Source: Mesocentrotus franciscanus
Taxonomy: Eukaryota; Echinodermata; Echinoidea; Camarodonta; Strongylocentrotidae
Direction: 5' to 3'
Assembly: GCA_037976565.1 (NCBI GenBank)
Contig: CP137671.1
Location: 13,701,229-13,765,228, forward strand
DNA length: 64,000 bases
The translations under genes and the position numbers were made by a program. The notes under the pieces were generated by a model. It searched no databases and was not told where the DNA came from. It saw only the letters and a program-made list of their open reading frames with translations. This document shows positions 1-13,000 of this stretch, in pieces; positions within the stretch are counted from its first letter, which is position 1, and each line of letters opens with the position of its first letter.

Positions 1-1876
1 AATGCATTATTCATGAAGAAAATACACAAATATAGCTTGATGTCTGAATAATACACACCCCTTTTAGTATGTAAAGAGAAGTAATCAAACAAACATATCA
101 AAGATCATATAAAAATCAATTCAAAGGGTCAGAAATTTCGACCGACAGCTTCAACACATGATATTGAGTATGTATATTTACAAAATATATACAGAAAGTA
201 TCAATATGTACAAATCTACAAAAATTAATTTCTTCAGATTGTTAGTTTTGAAATAATTAAACTTTAACAAAGCTCTCTTACTTACAGGTGTATCAACCGT
301 TCTTTTATGATTTTGCTAGAATACCTGATCATTGTAAATATACATGCTAATCAAGACAGAATAACCTAGATTACAAATTCTGTCTATTCATAAGCATTAG
401 GAAGCATACCAATCCTGATAAAATTCATGCTCTGAATCTTCCAAATATAATGCACTATAACAAAAAATAGAAATAAAAAACTGTAAAAAAAACGTCAAGC
501 CCAATATAACCACGGTTTATTATTTTCTTACAATATAGCTCAATAGTTACAAATACAAAGTGAGACGTCTTTCCAGACCCTTTACTCTTTATCTCTCCGA
601 GATAATATTTTCTTCTTCTTTCAATATTGGCCCTATTTTCCATACTCAACCAGCCTATATACAAATATCGTTTTGAGTAGACAATTTGAAAATAAACAGC
701 ATCACAGATTATAGTTTCTTTACACATCTGGAATACTAATACAAAATGAAAAAATTGTTAAGAATTTTGTAGCAGTTCTTTCGCGATCTCACCCGATTTG
801 AAATTGAGAGATAAAGCCATTAAAAAGAAACGAGGTAGCTTTATCATCACATAAAGACAGTTTTGTAGTACATAATATTTTCTGCTTCACATTATTCGTT
901 AACACCTCTATAGTCAGAAGTGAAAGATATATCAAATTTAAGTGTGTTCACAGTAATTATTTTTTATACATTCTGTGGAATACTACTCCCAATGTGCCTG
1001 GACGGAATATCATATAAATTCATATTTTCACCGCTTCGTTGACTGGGATATGCTCAGTGATTAAAATATCATTGCTTGTACCTTTACAATCTATGTTCAA
1101 CTTTAAATAATTTTAAACAAACAAAAGTCTTAAATTCAAGTTTACTGGCCTTGATTTCGAAAATACGATTGTCCGTATTTCCGTAGATGATTAAGATTTT
1201 GGTTAAGTCGTTTGATCAAGAGTGATAATAGTCATTGGTATAATAATATTGTTCAACGGTGTTGTGGCAGTTAGAAAAAATCTTTTGGACGTCCCGCTTG
1301 AATACAAGTCTTGTCAGGTCAGAAGAATATTAGCATGTAGCTTGCAGGAACACTATGCTCGTTGCACACGGGGCGTCATTTAGCTGACGTAAGACTGCGC
1401 CAGAGACTGTCGCCGTTTTTGACGCGCCGTCTGAGAGTTAACTTGCACAAGAGTGAGTGCGAAATGAAAAGTGGAAACATTAGAGATTTTCTGGCACATA
1501 CCACAATTCATTGTTTTCGTGGGCTCGATTAGCGTATAGTAGTGACGCATTCGTGTGCAATTGATTTCCTGTTGCACACGAGGCGTCATTTTCATTCAGA
1601 ACATTAAGCATAAATGCACAGGACAGGGTAAGACGGAGTCTCTACGCCAGGCACAACTACTTGTTGCAGGGGTGCGATAGCGAAACGTTTAGGAATTTGT
1701 ACGAAATTAGCGCGGACGGAATATTAAAGTATCAAATAATTGGATATACATTAACTAGTGATTGTCAAGACAGCATCTATTTTTCTTCAAACGAACGAGC
1801 GATTTGGCGTTATGGAACGACGGTCCGTGTGCAACGTGGATGGTGCCGTCAGTTGTAGTAGAAGCGATCACTGCGT
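1..1876. other. 3' flank of the peptidase gene
   Basis: No second gene is visible. It holds the 3' UTR of unknown length, a direct repeat at 1361-1380 and 1571-1590, and a minus-strand AATAAA (TTTATT at 516-521), the first match downstream of the stop. That would make a 1.35-kb UTR, which is unproven. Confidence 0.4.
1361..1591. repeat. 20-bp direct repeat pair 210 bp apart
   Basis: GTTGCACACGRGGCGTCATT occurs at 1361-1380 and 1571-1590 (one mismatch). The intervening 190 bp are GC-richer than the surroundings and hold no convincing ORF. It could be the edges of a small insertion or a local duplication. Confidence 0.6.
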
Positions 1877-2078
1877 CTACCACGACGTCACATCTTTGAG
1901 TACGGCGGATGCTGCCTCAATTGCATGCGTCAAAATGGCGACTTGTTGTGCCACAACTTTCCAGCGCCTCTCTTGGTCGGTATCCTGGAAGATCTTATGC
2001 AATGCGTCAGCGATGCCGGGGAAGGGTCCAACTTTGTGGTCGCTCGACTCTGTGAATCTTGGCGAGAACAACACGTGC
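1877..2078 (-). CDS. Peptidase exon 18 (C-terminus, stop)
   Basis: 202 nt, residues 736-802 and TAG at 1877-1879. Acceptor CAACAG|GCACGT. Encodes [22 protein letters not shown] and [11 protein letters not shown]. The Lys of DHKVG aligns with human Lys699; the neighbouring Tyr700 is Val. Confidence 0.94.
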
Positions 2079-5000
2079 CTGTTGAAGTTTAAAGATGGTA
2101 AATAGAAGTAAGATTATGAAAATCGGACGGTTAAGTCATTTTGCTTATTGAGCATGGACCTTCTTCTGACTCCAGCCCATCAGACCAACAGTGCTCTAGA
2201 TCAAAGGTCCGCGAGATCGACAGCCCACGAGACCAACAGCTCACCAGACCGACGACCAGTAACATTGCTATTGACCAGGAGACCAATTTTGTCGGTCTCA
2301 GGGCCTTCTGAAAAGTTATCAGATGGTCTATCTGCGGGCCTTCTTTAGGGTTCACTAACCTGACTTCGTTAGTCTCGTCGCCTGTCCGTCTACTGGGATG
2401 CACCTCTACACCTTCTTCTTCTTCATCATCTTTTTCTTCTTTTTATCTTCTTCTTTTCTTCTTCTTTATGTACCATTCTAATTTGTTTCCTTGTATCATC
2501 GTTACTGTGTTTGAAGTTTTACTCTTTTTTAAAATAAATAATCCTCCTCCTTGTCCCCCTGCTAATAGCACAACAGTCCTTCGGGCAGTGAATAAAAGTT
2601 ATTTTGTCTTAAGGCAGCCGAGTTTGAAATCTGCATGTTACAATTAATTATTGTTGGGAAATTTATTCAAAACTTACAATACTCTCTTCTGTTTACAAGA
2701 TTTAGTTAAGGTAAATGAACGAAATTAGTCATCTTAAAGTGTAAAGATGCTTCGAAAAAATTAAGTGGTTAAGGGGAACAACGGAAGCATACATACCTAT
2801 CAAGACGGTTGTTCGGGAGCTCCTTGATAAATGCCTTTTCTAACTGCATCATCTGGTCATTAATCTGCCGCACTGCTGATGGACTAACAGGTTTAAAAAG
2901 GGGAAAAACAAACGATATCATAGATTTGAGAAGGAATAAAGGAGAAAGCAATACCCTTATCTTAGTACTTCAAGTTATTGAAGAATAAATTGGTATGCTT
3001 GAAACTTGAGTGATACAAACTTTCAACAATAAATCAAACTTAGTATGGATGCAACTGTGCTGTGGTCTCTTCATCTACACTTGATTGCACTGCTAACATC
3101 AATATACTGGAAAGATTATGACATTAATGAGTTCCCAAGATGAAACCCAAACATAACAAATGGTATTTTTTAAATATGATTGTGTAAATGCGTTTGTGAA
3201 GATACTTTTTTTCTGACTTGAATTTTAGAAGGAACTTATTTGTCATATATAACCATTAATGGAATATGTGTTTGGAATTCCCGTACAGCAGACGTCTCAT
3301 TGAAATAGTGCGATCCTTTTCTAAAGGCATTGCGACAGTACCTTAAATGAAAGGGAATGGGGCTACTCGGACCAACATACCGACAAGTCTACCGATAATT
3401 TTTTCAAACAAAACGAACAAACTGGAAGTAAAAGAATTGTTTTCAAGGAAAAAAAACAAAACCATTTTTTATGGTTGCCGTCATAGGATGAAGAGTTCAA
3501 ACAGTTTGCAGACTAATATTTAATAAGGGTGCCACACATCCACATCCCTATTTACCTACGCATCTAATCATTCCTTCACATTGTATAATTACTTACATTT
3601 TAACAAACAACTATGTGGCCATAATATATGCAAGGCACTGAAAGTAGAAGTTTTGTGCATTATCGTACCTGCTTTTATTAACGTGGCTCACTCTTTTCTG
3701 AAAATCCGTGCAATTTCGAACGAAATCATACACTGCTTCCTCAAGAGGTTCTGAAATGAAAGATAATTGTTAAAAATCAGGCAAATTTATATCTGACATG
3801 AAGTATATACATGTATATACATAATCTCAAAATTCACGGGCTAGTTTAGTAAGAGGAAAATTAGATACCAAATTGCTATGCCCGCCATCTCCATATCATA
3901 TGCGAGGGCACCATTTAGTTTGTATCCAGTCTAGAGGGGCGCATCCATTATTTTCATAAGGAGGGGAGGGGTGGATTTCTTTGTGTTGGGAATCCCATCG
4001 ACCTCTGGCAGCCTCACTGAACTACCGGAGTTGGGCGTACAGGAGGGGAAAATTGCAACATGTTTCCTCACTTTTAATTCTCTCAACTGGGGAACGCGGT
4101 TTTACCACAATAATATTAAAATTGTTTCTTCTAAATTTTTTGAGATATTTAAATGTTGGCCAAGTGAGATGCAAATTTACAGTCAGAGTCGTCTTTTCAC
4201 AATCATCGAAATGGTGTTTTTTCGCTATTGCCCTTTCATTCCCGACAGGAGGCGGATATGCTCACATACAGCCACTGGTTTTAGCAGTGGCAAATCGCGT
4301 TAATAAAAGAAATTTCGTTGACAAAAATATTGCTAGTAGATCCTTTCATTATATTTTGCTAGTTCATATATTCTTTGATGTGTAAAATGATGAGATAATC
4401 TGACCATAACACCCCTACACAGACATATTATGTTTATTTTTAAGATCTGATTCGTATGCGCCCCCTGTCAGCAATGATCAGACAACAACAACAAAACGCT
4501 TTTTCCTGCAATAGTAGAAAATCAAAATTGATCCAGGAGGGTGTTTCACAAAGCCTAAGATCGATTTTAAGTTGGACTTAACTATGGCAGGCCGTTCATG
4601 ACACTGTTTGCTCTTACCATTTACTGGCATTGGTCTCTCAAGGGACGTACAAATCTACAGAATTTACATTTTTTTATAATTCATTATTAAAGAAAAAAAT
4701 ATAATCTAAAGATCATAATGGTGAGAGCAAACAGTGGCATGAACGGCCTGCCATAGTTAAGTCCAACTTAAAGTCGATCCTAGTCTTTGTGAAACAGCCC
4801 CCTGGTGGTTTAAACAAAATGATAAGAGAGATAAAATAGACTGATAAAGGATAGTTTAAGCTTTACCAAGTGAGATTCCATGATCCTGAAGGTCTATCGA
4901 TGCGTCGCTATATTTTAAGTCGACCAACATGGAAAGCAAGTCTATTGAATAAAGGTACACATCGAACGGCAACACCAATGAATCGGCTAGTATTCGGGCC

Positions 5001-7020
5001 ATTTCGGCAAATGTTCGGGTGGTGGCGAGATGATGCGAGTAATCCGGATCAATGTATTCCTCGACCAATCGGATTGTTTCGTATGACGTATGGTATAATG
5101 AGTAGAAGCTTCGGTTGAATGTACCCTGTAGCCGTTTAAAATGTAAAAGGAAGAATATTGATAATGACAATGACTTTATATTGTATCGTTCATGATCCAA
5201 ATGAAAATTCACATAATATGGTTACCCATCGTAAAAATAAGGATTATGCTCACAAAGATGTATATTTATATATTTTTTTCAACGATTGATGGTTGTATTA
5301 TATCCCCTTGGAAAGGATAATGCTCCCATTAAGCTTGGTCAGTTATCTCAAATTATTAATTGTTATCATAATATTAGTAATAAGTTGGTCTAATTTACCC
5401 AGGGCAGCCACATTAGTTTAATAACGCTCTTCCTGTGGGCCTGCAATTATTTTCTCAACTGCGTGTATGTGATATTGGGTTTTTACATTTACAGACGGGT
5501 ATCAATCAGGTATGATTATTTACGTCTGGTGACCGACTTTTAACGTCATCATCCGAAAGAGGTGACTCAGTTTCGAACCTGCGTCCTCGGCTGAATCAGT
5601 TTGGAACTTCCATTGTTAGCTGGATTACAGGCGCACGCCACAACACCCCGTTTGCATTGCATTGACATGTACTCAATTTATACCCCTGGGTAGACAGGGA
5701 TAAATGTGGGCAAAACACCTTGTACAGGCATATAAGTACCAAGCAAATATCGAACCCAGGACCCTTCTTCAAAGAGCCAAGAAGAAGTATTTTGATTTAG
5801 GTGCAAAGATTATTAATTCAATAGAATCATAATAAGGACTAGTTTACATAGGGGACGTACATAAAATATCATGATGAATGGCACCCCTAATCTCATGATG
5901 AAACCCCGATGATCACTCGCTCCTGCCGTTCTTCTTACTCTGGAAAGGAAGAAAAGAGGTAAATGGAGAGAGAGAGAAAAACAATCTTTAATTTTGAACA
6001 ACTATACTTCATGCTGGCTGATGCTTTAAAGTGGGACTGCATTACTTGTAGCTACTTGCGCGCTCTATATAGCAAACAATGCCTAAGTGGTACCCGTTGG
6101 TCCCCCATGATCCCCTTTTTCTTATGTTAATTGAGAGCTGGGTTGATGAGATAACCCCCTGTCAGTGACCACGCTGGGAGGTCTAATCCCTCCTGGCCAA
6201 ACTAGTGCAGACAGGCTTTAAGGAATTATTCACAGGAAGTGGATTAAGCACATTATGTGAAAGACCAAGAATCTGATGAAAAGTGTATAAAGTGCAGAGA
6301 CTGAAGCGAGATGTGAGGGCGGCAGTAATCTCTACACATTTGTTATCTTTTCTCATTGCTCTTTACACCCTCATTTTTAAATTTTTGTTAAGTAACTTTT
6401 TTGTATTCCTCCAAATGTAATACAAACAAGAAAATCATACAATTGAATAAAATAAATAAACGTTTTCAATATTAATTGCTTATACATAAACATAATTAAA
6501 CAAAAGACTCATTTGCAGTATATATAACTGAGCAACGAAGTGAAATTAAAGTACATAAACATCATTTATAAATCAATTGTACATGTTATTCACTCTATAA
6601 AAACAAACTTTAACAAATCTGGAGGCTAATTTATTGGTACAAAGAACAACACACCTCTACCTCATACACTCTCTCTCACACACAAACACATCCACGCACA
6701 CACTCACACATACTGGCTGGTGTTAACATGTATTTAAAAAAAAACTAAACAAATTAGAAAGCATATTAGGATTCATGATACAATGCATTAATATTTCAAG
6801 GTGACATTTTCTTACAGCGGTCTATGTGGATCCAGAGCATCCGGCACCCTTTCAACCATGGCATCATAAAGGGATCTGTCATTATTTTCGGGATCTGGAA
6901 CCTGTGAATATACAAATGTATAAACATAAAAGGTCTATAAGCTTGAGAAGTTGTGTTAGACCATCTCAGTCTCTCTCTCTCTCTGGCTCTGTTTCACTTT
7001 CTCTCGATCTCTGTCTCTCT

Positions 7021-7061
<41 letters not shown>

Positions 7062-10000
7062 CTCTCTTTCTCTATCTATCTATCTATCTCGTCTCAAACA
7101 TCGAAAACATTGATACCTCAGTCACACAAACGAGACCGACGCCAGAACGACTACAGACCGAACAATAAATTACATTACTCCCAATGGTACAAATAATCGG
7201 TCGGTTTGGATTCGGTTTGGCGGTGGAACTGAAGTATGACATTATGCACCGTCAAGATCTTCAAATTACATTAAAAATCATCAACACAGTTTTGTTTTGT
7301 AATATGCTATACATAACTGTTCAAGTCATAAACAACCAAATGAAATAGTATTTATTGAAAATGAGAATTTCAGATACATGTATTTGTTGTTGATGTAAAG
7401 TCACGGCTTCACACTCGTATTATAAAGGCAGATATCAAAATGAAAATTATATTTTGAAGATACATCATAGAACTTAGCTGTACCTTTTTCGTAGCAGCAT
7501 AAACCACTGGTCGCAGATGAGGTGAAGCTGATGTCCACAAAACATAGTTACCTAAAGCATAGGTTTAAAAACAAATTGAACAGCTAAACAGGATTGTCGG
7601 TCGCTTCACAATGTAGAATATTCAATTATTTAGAAATATAAACCAAATGAAAATCTGATTTTCACAGTGAACACTGCTGTATGTTCAAATATTTCAAATA
7701 CACAATAAACACGGTTTACTATTTTGACATTTTCTGCTGATTTAACCAAAAGTAAACAGTTGTTTTCAATGAGAATAATATTGATAACATGTATGTATAA
7801 CTTCTAGCACTAGCGATCGGAGAAACTCATTGCTTTTGTTTATCAGAGATCAAGTAATGACACGTGATGGCGCTATTTGCTATTCCCATCAGAGCAATTT
7901 ATACACAAAGTTTGGCAACCTTTATTTCAGTGGATCACAACATGGCGTATGTGCGTTTGTTTTGTGCTTGCCCAACAAAGCAATATTCGCCATACTGTGC
8001 CCAACTCGAACCGGGTTGGCTAAACTCCCCAATCAATTACATTGACTCACTAGAATAGCTGCGTGTAAATGTTAGTTCTCCAATCCTTCATTTCTGTTTT
8101 AAAATGGACTGTTTTTAATAAACATAGGCATAGAATAATGAAATATAAGGACTTTCCTTTAAATCTGTGTAAATACATTGAACTTACCTGCAACAGCAAT
8201 GTCCAAATTTAGATAGGCTATAGTTCGATCAGCTAAAAGACGGTTGAATTCCTTTAAAGGGGAGATATGGGGTGAGACATTTTATATTCTTTTTCCATTT
8301 TTTATTTTAAAGAATTATTGGTAAGTAATCTGTAGCAATATTAGATTTTTTTATTCCTGTTTTTACAGTGGCTTAGCTACGTTGGCTGCATCCTCGGAGG
8401 TGAAAAAGTAACTGAGAAGTAATCATGTGTGCCTACCAGATTTTTCTTTGCGAGGCTGCTATTCTCCTTCGCATTTTATCTACTAATTATAACAATAAAA
8501 ACATAAATGATTAATCTAGATTTATTTAGCGATTAATACGAAATACAGTCTCTAAGTATTTTACAGATTATCACTACCCCGGCCATTGGATTCATTAACG
8601 CTCAATCTTCAATTCATGGAGGTTCCAACCATACGGTCACATTAAAGGCATTACTATCACAAAGGATTTCGTCATCCTACTAGATCCCTATTTCTCCCCC
8701 GGGTATGGAGTAGCAAAGGTAAATATCATGCCAAATGACACTGATGCCGTGCCGGGGATCGAACCCACGACCTTTGCATTCCAAGTCAAGTGTCCATATA
8801 TACCACTCGACTACGACACCTTATACCGAATGCCCCATCGCTTCCAAAGGCTGAAGACACGCTTCGCCACTTCATATATATTGCTTATGTTCGGATCTAT
8901 TTACGTAAAATTGTTATCAAAAGTTATTATAAGTTTTCATTTTCATAGAGACTTGCTCACTCTTTATCTAATGTTAAGGATTTCGACGTAAAATCCTTCA
9001 CAATACATTCTAAATCAATAAAAAGGATTTCTGAAGTCTTGTTTGTCGGAAATCACAATCTTCAAATGAAAAGTGAAATGTCAGGTTTACCTCTGTCCAT
9101 TCAATGGAGCCAATTAACCCGTATTCCTCAGCAGCAAATGAACAGAATATAATTGATCTTCGCGGTCTCCATCCTACAAATGTAAACACAACAACAAAGT
9201 CTTAAATACCGTTCGAGTCATACACCCGAGAACACCGTATAGCCTACCCGAACTTGTCATTACTGTCGATATTAAACGGCTATTCAAATTATCGAGAATA
9301 TAGATCAAAGTATAATTTAATGTATTTATCTTTGTGAACTCTAAGTATTGCATTATGAAAGAGGTTCCTTAGAAGACAAAAATAGAAAAAAAAATAGCTT
9401 TGTTTGGTGCTAGTAGTTGTCGATCAGTGTGATTTTCATTGTTAACATATAATTACTATGAAAACAATGGTAAGGAGATGTTGCGTGTTGGTTACAGGCA
9501 ATTCAAAGCGATCAAATTAATATATTTAGAATTAGTTAAGCGCGTTTTCAGTATTAGAGAATATGTGATACAATTGGCGGATAATGCGCAAGAAAATCAT
9601 TTATCCAACTTGCTTGAAGATTCATATTTATGTTTTCACGGTCATTTTTCGTCATTACAAATATATTAAATATTTTAGTTAATTTCTTGAGGTAATATGT
9701 TATTTATTTCGAGAATATTTACCTTCTTGTTTAAGTTTTCCAAACGCTCTTGATACTTCCATGAGGGTGGCCGTCCCACTGGTAGGATCAACTGCTCCAA
9801 GAGCCCATGCATCACGATGGTTACCAAGGATGACGTAACGATCTATTTTTCGAAGTGATGTAATACCAGATGAAATAATGGTCGTTTTAAGGTGATTTTG
9901 TTAGCTAGCGATTATTTGTGATTCTGTGTTGTTTATTGCAGAGAACACAAATTGAAAGAATTTTGTTTTCCTTTTCTGTGCTTTACATTAAAGAGATTTA

Positions 10001-13000
10001 TGTTGAAATAAAATTTTATAAGCAGGTACTATTGGAATTGTTCATACAACATAGTAAATATAATGCATTTCTTGAGCCATTTAAACTTTCCCGTCAACAA
10101 ATTGCTCTTACAGGCAGTATGGATAACTGACTTCATAGCTTTATATATGTCCTCCCTTCAAGTGAGAACCGAACACAACATTGATGTTATCTGCATGTTA
10201 AAATAATAAAAGTGGAAGAACTTGGATGGTAAAGGGTTTGATGTTCTGTTTTTCATCAACTGATCTTCCGTTTTTTTTTACTTCGTCTTTATCACACTCA
10301 CCAGGCTCAATCTCTCCTCTAATGAACCCTACTGTGTTGTATGTATAGTGATGAGCAGAGATGGAGTTTACCACTAACCTCACTCTCCTGTACAAGAAAA
10401 GGAAAATGTTCACAAACGTTAAGCTCTAGGAAACAAATAATGGTCATTAAACTAATTATTTTGTCTATGCAGAATATGTATCATATGATTTGATGAACTT
10501 GTATATCATTCATTTGCATATTACAATGACCTGAAGAATCATATTCTGCAGTTTACATTGTGGAGATTGTAAATGTGAATTGAGAATTACGAAGGCCGTG
10601 TCCTAACTGTCAACAGGATTATTTGACCAAATCTTTCTACAGGGATATCTATCTACAAGAGATATAGTGGCTAATAGTAAATTACGTTGATCGCCGTTTA
10701 GGCGCCTTATGAGACTGTATCATCCTAGAATACGCTTCTATGGGGCGATGGACGCGCAAACAGTATCTCAACGCCCCTCATTCTGTAGACGTGCCTTAAA
10801 ATATGTTGGATTTGCATGGTATGTTGTGTTAAAATTACACAGACAACGTGTTACGGAGTAAATATAAATATTACATTAGTATGAAGTGTGACACTCTTTC
10901 TTACATTCCTCTGTAGGGGTCTTTGAACCCAGGACCCACTTCGTAGATGGTCTCCGGATCTCTGTTCCATCCTTCACCCGGCTGAGGACCTGTCAATGCA
11001 CTAAAAATACGAAAAATAGGCTGATGATAATAATTATGGGTATCAGAAGTTTAAGATTTACCTCATGTGAATGGTTGTTACAATGATGCCCTAGAAAAGA
11101 AAGAGCCCGGTGAATGTGATTTAGTTTTAATCAACATATATTAGATTTAACGTATAGTATAACATGAATAATTGTAAGGTTTGTCCATGTAATTTAAGTA
11201 TTTTATTATTAGCTAAATGTAAAGAAAATTGAAGAAACAATATTTTGTTCCGAGCACTTTATGTACGTCCATTTGCTACCAAAACTAAAACACTTGGTTC
11301 TTGACATACATGTTTGATGATTTTGATAGTAAATGTTATAGTTTTTAGATTTTGTTTTTATTCGCAATGATTAAAAATGTAGAATCCTCACCTTAAAAGT
11401 ATTTCTGCATCCCCAAATCCGATGGGATGAACAGGTATCTTTGGTATTGAAGTATCATTCAATTCTGATCTGTATGCAAAATCTAAAAAAAAAAAAAGAC
11501 TACGTAAACAATTTGCTCAATGCATAAATATGTAATGTAACATCAAAATAAGCGTTAATATGTTTCCACTTTGTTATTGAAAATACTACTGTTTACAGTA
11601 CGGACTTCTTTTTATAAATTCTGGATACATGAAATATGTAAAGTAGTGAATGACACACAAAAGCATGGGAACAAAATAATATCGCTAGTCAACGAAATGT
11701 CTGCGAAAATACAGACGTGCACATGTAGTAGCTTGATGGCAAGTTGAAATGCACTCGTAAATTGCAATTTCCGTATTAATTATGCACATAATCAACATGC
11801 AGTATCATTTTTTTTTTTTTTTAATACAAATTCTAACTTATTCGCTTAAATCATATTCGATACCTTTATTGTATCAAGCTAAATTAGGAAATTTTACATT
11901 TACAACATGGAAATGCATCACATTCTCGCTTTGAATAGATGAAAAACAGACATATATTTTGTTTAGAAAAAAAATGGAACGGCAATATTTGATTTATAGT
12001 AAGATTTTAGTAAAATCCGCTTTTGACTTTTTTGGTTACCTTTAGCGGGATAGCCAGGAGTCAGAGGATCTCCAAAATCTTTCAAGATCGACCCTCTCTG
12101 TGCCGCAGTCTTTGGTAGAAATGACCCTTTGGGATAGGGTATACCATTATGTTCTGAGCCATAAGTAGGGAGATCATGTGGGTCGGAAAAGAGGATGAGA
12201 CCAGCGGCTCCGAACTTTTCAGCATTCACAACCTGTACCAATTATTAAAGATGTTAACTTTTGCCGATAGCTAAAAGAATGTCAACGTTATATTAAGGAA
12301 TAGGAGCCCATGACTTTCTAATTCTCAGCAGATAAATGTCTAGGGTTTTTTGTTAACACGATTGATGTGTCTTTTGTTGTTTATTCAAAGAAATCAACCG
12401 AACATAAGTTCGGGGTAAAATATTATCATACAATTGTCTGCTTGTCGCCGAGCTTGAATATTGGTCGGAAATTGTGAAACGCACATGAAATAGATTTTTA
12501 ATTCCCAGTTAGATTCCCAACAAGAAAAAAAAAGCCACTCAATGTCTTTAATTGTCAGACAAAGGTAAAAAGAAATATTTCATGATTTGTAGTATTAAAG
12601 AAAAAAGCAAAATAAAAAAAACGAATTAAATTAAATATCAAAATTAAATAACTAATACGAACTATTAGAAAACGAAACAAGCTGCTACCACTCTTAACGA
12701 TTTCCGCGGTTTTCGTACTTTAAATTTCTATGTTTCATCTTAATTTACCTTGGTGTTTCTCCCCGTCATGCCGTATTTTGCGATGAGTATTTTCCCCTTG
12801 AAGTTGATGTTTGTGGTTAGATTCTGAAGATACTCATAGTCCTCCAGCCTGCCGTAGTTGACATAGACCAGGTCCCCCTGGATATGCGACATACAAGGGT
12901 GAAGCAAGCTGACGAGTGAGATTACATGGGAGGTACTCTTTTTTCGAAGGTTTGTTTTTAAGAAGGTTCGTATAATTCCGAAGATTCGTAATTCAGAAAC

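Noticed and set aside
11062..11091. Small splice-bounded segment between peptidase exons 6 and 7
   Set aside because: It has AG and GT edges, but inserting it creates a stop in the required phase, whereas exon 6 joins exon 7 perfectly without it.
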